64,000 nucleotides of DNA, from the NCBI GenBank assembly GCA_017506865.1, contig JAFCMP010000246.1, positions 992,001 through 1,056,000 of the forward strand, in the 5' to 3' direction. The translations under genes were made by a program, and so were the position numbers. This stretch comes from Tribonema minus. Lineage: Eukaryota > Sar > Xanthophyceae > Tribonematales > Tribonemataceae. Numbering within the stretch: position 1 is the first letter of the stretch; each line of letters starts with the position of its first letter. This document shows, one piece after another, positions 57,640-64,000 of this stretch. The notes under the pieces were generated by a model. The model was not told the DNA's origin. It saw only the letters and a program-made list of their open reading frames with translations, and did not search any database.

Positions 57640-60288
57640 CTCATCATTAGGGTTGGCACAATGCGTATATTTGGATTTTACATACCCGTTAATATACGTA
57701 TTTTTGGCGTATAATACGTATATACTGCGTATATTAGCGTATATGACAAAGCCACAATGACATAACTGCCACTTCCTGTTATTGAATTTCTCTCAAACCA
57801 AGTGCATTCGAACAGGCTCAGACTGCAGGCTACAGATATGCAAACATCAGAACAGATTGCACCAAATTCAAAAAGAAAGAACGAAACAGGTTTGTTGATG
57901 GTATTGAGACGTTGTTGGACGTGTAACGTTGACTAGCCTAGGCGCCCTCCTCCAGCAGCTCAAGCATGACCTCCTCATCAAGCACATCGGCAGCCTTCTT
58001 GTCGTTGCCCTTGATGAACACCAGCTTCTCGCCCTTTGCAAGAGCGAGGTTGCTGCGGCACTTGGTGTACACCGTGCCCCACAGCGACCAGTTCCGTTCA
58101 GTGGCGCACGCGGTAGCGTGAAACGATAGAAGTCTCACAGCCACCTTGGACACAAGAGGGAAGTGCTGGCGGCCTACAGTCTGCCACCAACCGCGGCGCA
58201 TGGTTCCATTGGCTAGCTGCACCTTACCAGACGCCAGCGTGGTGCGCTCCGTCAGCGTTGGCAGCGACTCCCACATGACCTCTGGCAAGGGCGCCAGCTG
58301 CATGCGAACAAGCTCCGCGGTGATAGCCGCCGCATGCTCCGCTCCGCCCAGCTTCAGGATGCAGGCCTTGGCAGCCGCGAGCTCCATGGGCTCCAGCGAT
58401 CCGAAGGGCAAGAACCACTCGCCGTCCGTCTGCACCGCGTAGCAGGGGTCAACAACGTAGGCGGCCACCCACTCCTTGGCCCGATGCAACTCGTACCGCC
58501 GCTCGAACAGCGGCAGCGCGGCTGCGCGGCCCTCGTTGTCGGGATGGGCGTCAAAGTTGGCGGCGTGCTTCAGCAGCTGCTTCCAAATGGGAAACAACTG
58601 GCTGAGCAGCGCCTTATCAGCCTCCAGCTGGTGGATGGCGTCGCTCACCGGCTGCACCAGCGTCTTCAGCGCACTGGCCTCGCTGAAGAAGCGGTATGCC
58701 GGCGTGCGGCCGCGCGCGGGCACCATGGTGGCAGCACCGGCAAACTCGTCCGCGTGCGTTGTGGTGCCAGAGATGGTGGGCCAGTCGCGCGCGGACGCCA
58801 TGCGCCTGATGGCCTCCTCAGACGCCAACAGGTCGCAGATGATGAAGTGCAGGATAGCAAAACGCGTGGGGCAGTGCGTGCGGACGCCCTTGACGCTGCC
58901 GTACATCTCCTTCTGCTGCTCGCGCAGCGCGCGCTTGACCGGCTCGCAGCCGTTGATGGTGTTGGACATCATGAGGCCGGTGGCGTACGCCTTCTTGGAC
59001 CAGGGCAGCCGCGTAGTCTTGTCGCCGTGAAGGTCCTTGATGAGCAGGGCCAAAGCATGAGCCTGGCACCCGAGCAGAATCCACTGAGGGTGCTGCGCCT
59101 TCATCATGTCCATGGCTTTTCTGTTAGCCTGCGGGTGCAGCGCGACACATGCACATTGCACGAAGATGTTGAGTCAAGCACTAAACTTGATCATGATGCG
59201 CGCATCAAGACACCATTAGCACACTTCATTTGTCACACTAGGTATGGTCGCATACACATGACAAAAAAGAAGCATAGAGAAACTTTGTTACATCAAGAAC
59301 GGTTGCATAACGTGATATAAGAAGCTTACCTTGGTGTTGTCCATCACCATGCCCAGCATCCGGCTGAGATCACCCTCCGTGACCTCGTGTGCCCAGCGCA
59401 GATGCTGCTCCTTAATCCACTCGGCGTTCTTGCACACGCCCCGCGCTGCCTCCACCTTGACGAAGCGGGACCCTCCCTTCGGCTTCAACACCATCACGTT
59501 GATGAGGGGCGCGCCATCGGCGCAGTGATTGCGCCGCCACCCGTCTGTTGAAAGCTGGAGCAGGAAGAGCTGACGGATCTCCTGCCAGACGTCAGCTCTC
59601 ACCCGCTCGTACTCCGCGTCCAGCATCTTGTTGGCCAGTTGCTTGCGGCTAGGGAGGGTGAGGCCTAGGGCCTTGAACGAAGCCAGCAGGTCCTCCTGCT
59701 CGATAAGGTGCAGAGCCACGCCGCTTTTGTAGAAGAAGCGGGCCAGACAGGTGGTTGCCTGGGTGATCTGATGCGCTGAGACCATGTGCTGCCTCACGTC
59801 CTTTGCAGGCACAGGGCTGGCCAGTTCAGCGGCTGTACGAGGCCGCTTGTGTCCACTCCCACCTTCCTCTTCCACATCAGTCGCAGCGGCCGCTGCTGCA
59901 GCAGCTGACGCAGCCTCCGTAGCGACTGCAAAAGCCCTGGTGCAGGCTCGGCTGTTCAGGTGTGAAGTTGCCCGAGCCGACGGGTTAAGGGCGCTGAGCT
60001 GCTCCGGGCAGCGAAGGCATTGCAGGACAACCTCTGTGGCTGAGAGCATCACCACGTCAAAGCTGCTCCACCAATGAGCTCTGCCTTTGAGCTTCTGGCC
60101 CCTCAGCTTGTCAAACAGAGCCCTAGCTTCCTTGCCCTTGTCGGGCCCAGGGTCAGGGGCGTCGTCCATGGCTTAAAGTGAATATACGCAAAAATACGCA
60201 CCCGAATGGCGTCTACGCGTATATATACGCGTATATACCAATATACCGTATATATACTATCTACGCAAGTGCCAACCCTACTCATCAT
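57640..60288 (-). mobile_element. hAT DNA transposon, apparently complete and autonomous
   Basis: The element spans 57648-60280 (2,633 bp) with an 8-bp target duplication CTCATCAT (57640-57647 and 60281-60288). Terminal inverted repeats start TAGGGTTGGCAC (12 bp perfect), then TGCGTA. The subterminal zones (about 57664-57750 and 60180-60270) are crowded with TACGTATA/GCGTATATACGC palindromes, likely transposase-binding sites. One intact two-exon transposase gene lies inside on the - strand. Confidence 0.92.
57938..60169 (-). CDS. hAT transposase with BED-type zinc finger, two exons
   Basis: Exon 1 is 60169-59330 and exon 2 is 59128-57938, joined in phase 0 by GT..AG, 676 aa, ending TAG. Order: a BED-like finger (HWWSSFDV..CLRC..SHLNSRAC, residues ~30-80), a spacer with GHKRPRTAAE (possible nuclear signal), the first catalytic Asp in LQLSTDGWRR, the second in MVMDN just before the splice, the hAT CxxH motif in GCQAHALALLIKDL, and the C-terminal dimerisation region with GWWQTVGRQHFPLVSKVAVR and FHATACATERNWSLWG. 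It cuts and pastes elements bearing the TAGGGTTGGCAC ends. No stop or frameshift interrupts it, so the element could be active or only recently silenced. Confidence 0.9.
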
Positions 60289-61607
60289 CATGCCACCGTG
60301 ATCACTGACCGTCTGGCAGCTGCTGCTGCAGCAGCTGCAGCAGCTGCTGCAGTTAATTTCAAAGTTGCTGCTGCTGCATCAGTGACAGTAACAGTCACAG
60401 TGACTGTGGTACGTTGCAGCTGATGGCGCTCAGGCTGCAGCCTGTCCGTGACTCTCAGACTGCTGCATTCACAACGATTACTTTATTTCAAATTAACATC
60501 ATGATGCTGCGACTTGCACTGCACTGCCTGCACGCTGACAGGAGTCTCCGGACTTTGCCGGAGCTGAGCCCTGCTCCCTTTATGCGCCCTGCCTCACAAG
60601 GTACTACTACTGTAACAATCGTCATGATTATCGATGGCGATAGTGTTCGACAAGTCACTGTAATTTAATAGTACTAGTCCTTTGAGGTCTGACTCACTAC
60701 CCACTAGTATTCAGGGCATTGCAGGCTCCCCCGAGGAGTAGACTCAATAGCAGAGACCGCGTCAGCGCCTACACTCAGAGTCTTAGTACTACTACTAGTA
60801 GTAGCTGCTGCGAAGTCTGTGTTCCGTATTCCGGGCCCCCATACTAGTAGAGGTCAAAGGTACTACTAGACCATTAGTGACTAGAGCAGCACTGTGACAG
60901 TGACGTAAACTGGTAAGAGTATTGGTAAGTGCTTGAAGCTCTGACTCAGAGGCTCCGAGTCAGCAAGCCTTTAAGTTACTAATAGTCTAAGACTATAATA
61001 AGTATTACTAGTAGGCTTAAGTTTAATTACTCACTGACAGCTCAACCTTGAAGTTTTAGCCAATTCTCAATATTTGGTGCAAAATGAGTCAATCCATTCA
61101 CCTTCCAAGTTGCTATGCTGGCCACGAGTGAGTCACTGACTCAGTCGACAACTATCACAACCATGATGGTTCAACTTACCAACTTGAAGTTGAAGTTAAA
61201 CACACGTTGTATGCTGGCACCCCTCAACCCTTAGGCTTCAAATTGGCCATTCAAGCTCAACCAATATGAGGGAAATTGCAAAAAACGGGACCTGTCAGTG
61301 CATCAAAAAATATTCATTTTTCTACGTCCAGGATCTCGATATGTTCCATGTTGAACTCGGACAGCAATCTCAAATGGCAACTTTTGCAAAAGATGGAAGT
61401 TCAAGATACAATTGAAGTGCTGGACTTCTAACCAAGATCAACACTAAGTCTAGCACACTCAGTCTGTCAGTGTGCAACAATCACTGTGGTGTGCCACAGT
61501 CACTGTGGTGAGAGTACCTGGTTTGGTGACTCGTGACACTCCAACGAATGAAAGCTTAATAACTTATAGTATTAACTTGAAACTTGAAGTTGAATGTAAT
61601 CAAATGC
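60289..61607. other. AT-rich gap with short palindromes
   Basis: Non-coding. It holds a CAGCTGCTGCAG palindromic run (about 60318-60350), CACAGTGACTGTG words, many ACTAGTAGTA words (60780-61010) and AACTTGAAGTTGAAGTTAAA near 61180-61199. Confidence 0.4.
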
Positions 61608-62423
61608 CACAAGTTTAGGGTTCGTCATAGGCGGACCAAAACCGAATATATTCAACAGGCTGTTGAGCCACACCGATTAAACCAAATAACAGGCAGCGTG
61701 CCCGGCACTGCCAAAAACGCCTGTTTTTGAGGTATTAGGCTATTAGGCAAATAGGCTGCCGGCGCCAAATATGGCCCAAAATCCTGCTCTGCAGCACTGT
61801 GCAGTGTGCAGCGCTGCCGCCAACGGGCAGTGCCAAGGCAACGCATATGGCAAGCGCAAGAAAAATACTTCAAGCTCTTGAGAAGGTGTAAGGTATGTGG
61901 CGTGATGAAAGAAGATGTATTAACAAATTGTGCTGTCCAAGTACTTGCCGCCGCACTGTGATTACTGCTGGTGCGGCTTCTGCGCGGCCCATTCACGGTG
62001 ACCCAGCAATTGCGGAGGAACACTAGCAGGGTAACTGCGTTACTGGTCAGGCGGTTGCGCTGCTTGGTGACAGTTAAGCCAGCCGTTGAAAACAGGCGCT
62101 CTGATGGCGCTGAAGTCGCGGGCACACACAGCACTCGCCGCGCAAGCTTTGCGAGGTTGGGGTACTGCAGCTGGCGCTCGCGCCACCAGGACAGCGGGTT
62201 GGTGGGGACCTGCTTGCCGTTCACCATGGTGTACATGGGAAGAATGGGCAGCTGCTTGCCTACTGTGCTGACTGGGGCCACAACCAAGCTTTTTGATGAA
62301 GTTGAAGTTAAACTTCAACAACAGGCATAACAGGTGCCCAGCCTGTTACCTGTTACCCAAATAACCGAATATTAGTATTAGGACCAAATATATTAGGTGC
62401 CTATTCCAAACCCTACACAAGTT
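61608..62423 (-). mobile_element. Internally shortened hAT element (800 bp) with target duplication
   Basis: The element 61616-62415 has inverted ends TAGGGTTCGTCATAGGC / TAGGGTTTGGAATAGGC and an 8-bp duplication CACAAGTT (61608-61615, 62416-62423). It keeps only the C-terminal transposase part, and it differs in sequence from the intact hAT at 57.6 kb. Confidence 0.88.
61652..62287 (-). pseudogene. hAT transposase C-terminal (dimerisation) remnant
   Basis: The frame includes NPLSWWRERQLQYPNLAKLA, RRVLCVPATSAPSERLFSTA and GLTVTKQRNRLTSNAVTLLV, the conserved hAT dimerisation motif (WW...Y..LA, ATSAPSER.FS). The BED finger and both catalytic Asp regions are missing. The last ~100 codons have no similarity and are probably read-through. 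It cannot encode a working transposase. Confidence 0.85.
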
Positions 62424-63130
62424 GCAGCACTTCAGAGGCACTGTGACCATGGTGGCACCCACTGACAGGCTGCTCAGAGCTCTGCTAACTACTAGTAATC
62501 GTATATATATATATTGAGGTTTAAATTTAGTTTAGTACTTGCGCAGGTCATCACATTGTGCTCATTCGAGTTGCAGTAACTTCCACTAGGCCAACTTAAA
62601 GCTCAACAAACTACCGCCGCTTCTTCATCTGATTCAGCAACATCTTAAAAACAGTTGGCAGGTGCGCCTCAAGTGACTTATTGACAAAAAAGTTTTGCAA
62701 CAATCGATAACCTTGCAATCGATCTCTGCCTCAAACTGGGTTAGCAGCTGCAAGCCCGACGTGCCACCTTGGGGCCATATTGGTCTGCTGATTGCTGCAT
62801 GTCTGCCTCCGGCTGAGACTGTGCTGCGTGTGACCTATCCTCGAACCATCGCCTTCCCCCTCCTCTGCGCCTCTTGCTGGTTCCTGGTTTTTGGCTCCAT
62901 TTTGTGCCAAAATTGCCGAAAACTTTGAAATTGTAACACTTAAGTAGATGTGTGAGCAAAGTGTGCATGCAAGGCACCGCCAATAGCAGCTAGTGACTGT
63001 CACTGTGACAGTCATGTGTCTGCAGATCAAAGACAGTCAGTCAGTCAGTGACTCAAAGCAGCTTAAACACTCATGAATGGAAGTTTAGGCTAGTAGACAA
63101 AACAGGAATTTCATAATTTGAACTCCAGGA
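62424..63130. other. Non-coding gap
   Basis: No gene was recognised. GTGACTGTCACTGTGACAGT and CAGTCAGTCAGTCAGTGAC lie at 62994-63052. Confidence 0.35.
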
Positions 63131-63170
63131 CCTGTACGTATGTCGGACTTGTATTTATAAAGGCCTGTAC
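63131..63170 (-). mobile_element. LINE family B, copy 4: 26-bp remnant with target duplication
   Basis: On the - strand, 63163-63138 reads CCTTTATAAATACAAGTCC then GACATAC, the extreme 3' end of family B with a 2-bp change. It is flanked by GTACAGG (CCTGTAC on the + strand at 63131-63137 and 63164-63170). Confidence 0.75.
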
Positions 63171-64000
63171 TACTAGTAGTGTAAGAGTATACTATGACGA
63201 AGTCTGCATACTTGTCAAAGTTTAACACTGCCAGTAACAGTAACTGAGTGACTGGTCCAGGAGCAGACAAGTGCATCATGATGATCCACGTAAATTAATT
63301 TAAATTATAATACTTTGCTCCCAGCCTGAGCTCACAGACTCTGAGAGAAAAGCGGCCCCGCCGGCACAGTGTCAAGCTGAATAGTATTACGATCAAATGA
63401 TGTACACACGTTTTGTATACGACATGATGCATATATTCGATGGTTGCGAAATGCAGTGCCTAGTAGTAGGGGTGTCATTACTCAGTGTGGTGCACATCCG
63501 AGTCGACAAGCAGATTCTACAGTAACATTTCGGAACGTACTTTCGGAGGAACTGCTGTTGCTCGCTTGCAGCAGAGCCATGCAGTCCTGGAGCATATGCT
63601 GAGTCCGACAGCCAGCAGGTCAGGTCTAGAATGATCTTGAGCTGTTAACAGCGTCGATTTGGTATTACCATACACCAAAGTGGAACACCAAACTGACACT
63701 GTCAATTCAGCTTCTGAACCTGCCTCGCAGTGACATGCACGGTGTGTCATGCTCTACGTCAGAGTCCGACTCGGAGAGCCTGCCAGCGACAGTCACTGGG
63801 TGTTGTGTTGACTGAATGCGCGGTCCAGTCACTACTAGCAACTGGCTTGGAAATATTTGAATCATCAGAGTCTGACTCACTGACAGAGTCCGACAGACTG
63901 ACACACTCTCCTTCATTGACGATCTGCTTGGCAGGTGCACAGGCTGCAGCATGCCGAGTGTAGCAGCACCAGCGGCGCCCGCGGAAACTGCGGTGACTGC
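63171..64000. other. Right-edge region, no gene recognised
   Basis: Short open frames rich in Ser (near 63707-63963) look like chance reading of GAGTCCGACTC-type repeats. GC rises again in the last ~50 bases, so an exon may start at or beyond the edge. Confidence 0.3.

Noticed and set aside
1-64000. tRNA, rRNA and organelle inserts
   Set aside because: No T-arm/acceptor combination, rRNA core motif or organelle gene was recognised by eye on either strand.

Overview
This window looks like nuclear DNA of a green alga (Chlorophyta, most likely Chlamydomonadales). Host genes are split into many short GC-rich exons by long introns with GT..AG ends. Short TTAGGG/CCCTAA tracts are scattered through introns. 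The best genes are eukaryotic: ARPC1, an SCP2-domain protein, a VPS26/arrestin-fold protein, a MYB protein and a secreted-type beta-helix/TRP-like membrane protein. The species is not determined; no plastid, mitochondrial, bacterial, tRNA or rRNA sequence was recognised.

Layout. 1-5.6 kb: eight exons of one + strand MYB-domain gene, open at the left edge, with repeat-filled introns. 6.5-8.5 kb: the 3' end of a non-LTR (LINE) element with a zinc-knuckle/endonuclease-like C-terminus, then a 42-bp tandem repeat, and a 73-bp tail copy of the same family at 9.4 kb. 11.0-12.2 kb: a three-exon SCP2 gene on the - strand, divergent from the six-exon ARPC1 gene (13.2-22.6 kb). ARPC1 intron 4 holds a young but broken Ty1/copia LTR retrotransposon in opposite orientation. 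23.4-26.7 kb: a three-exon VPS26-like gene. 27.7-42.2 kb: a gene of at least 14 exons with a signal peptide, GGAI/FxxN repeats encoded one per exon (many exactly 156 nt), an EGF-like segment and a multi-pass C-terminus.

From 42 kb to the right edge the DNA is gene-poor and element-rich: two TACCGTA-ended MITE-like elements, weak Ala/Arg-rich exon candidates, four 3' copies of a second LINE family, an apparently intact hAT transposon (57.6-60.3 kb), and a shorter hAT derivative (61.6-62.4 kb).

The most interesting signal is that two different LINE families share one target rule. Every copy with both ends resolved is bounded by a 7-10 bp duplication beginning GTAC, down to a 26-bp remnant. Second is the exon-equals-repeat design of the beta-helix gene, whose fixed exon length also supports a GC-AG intron.
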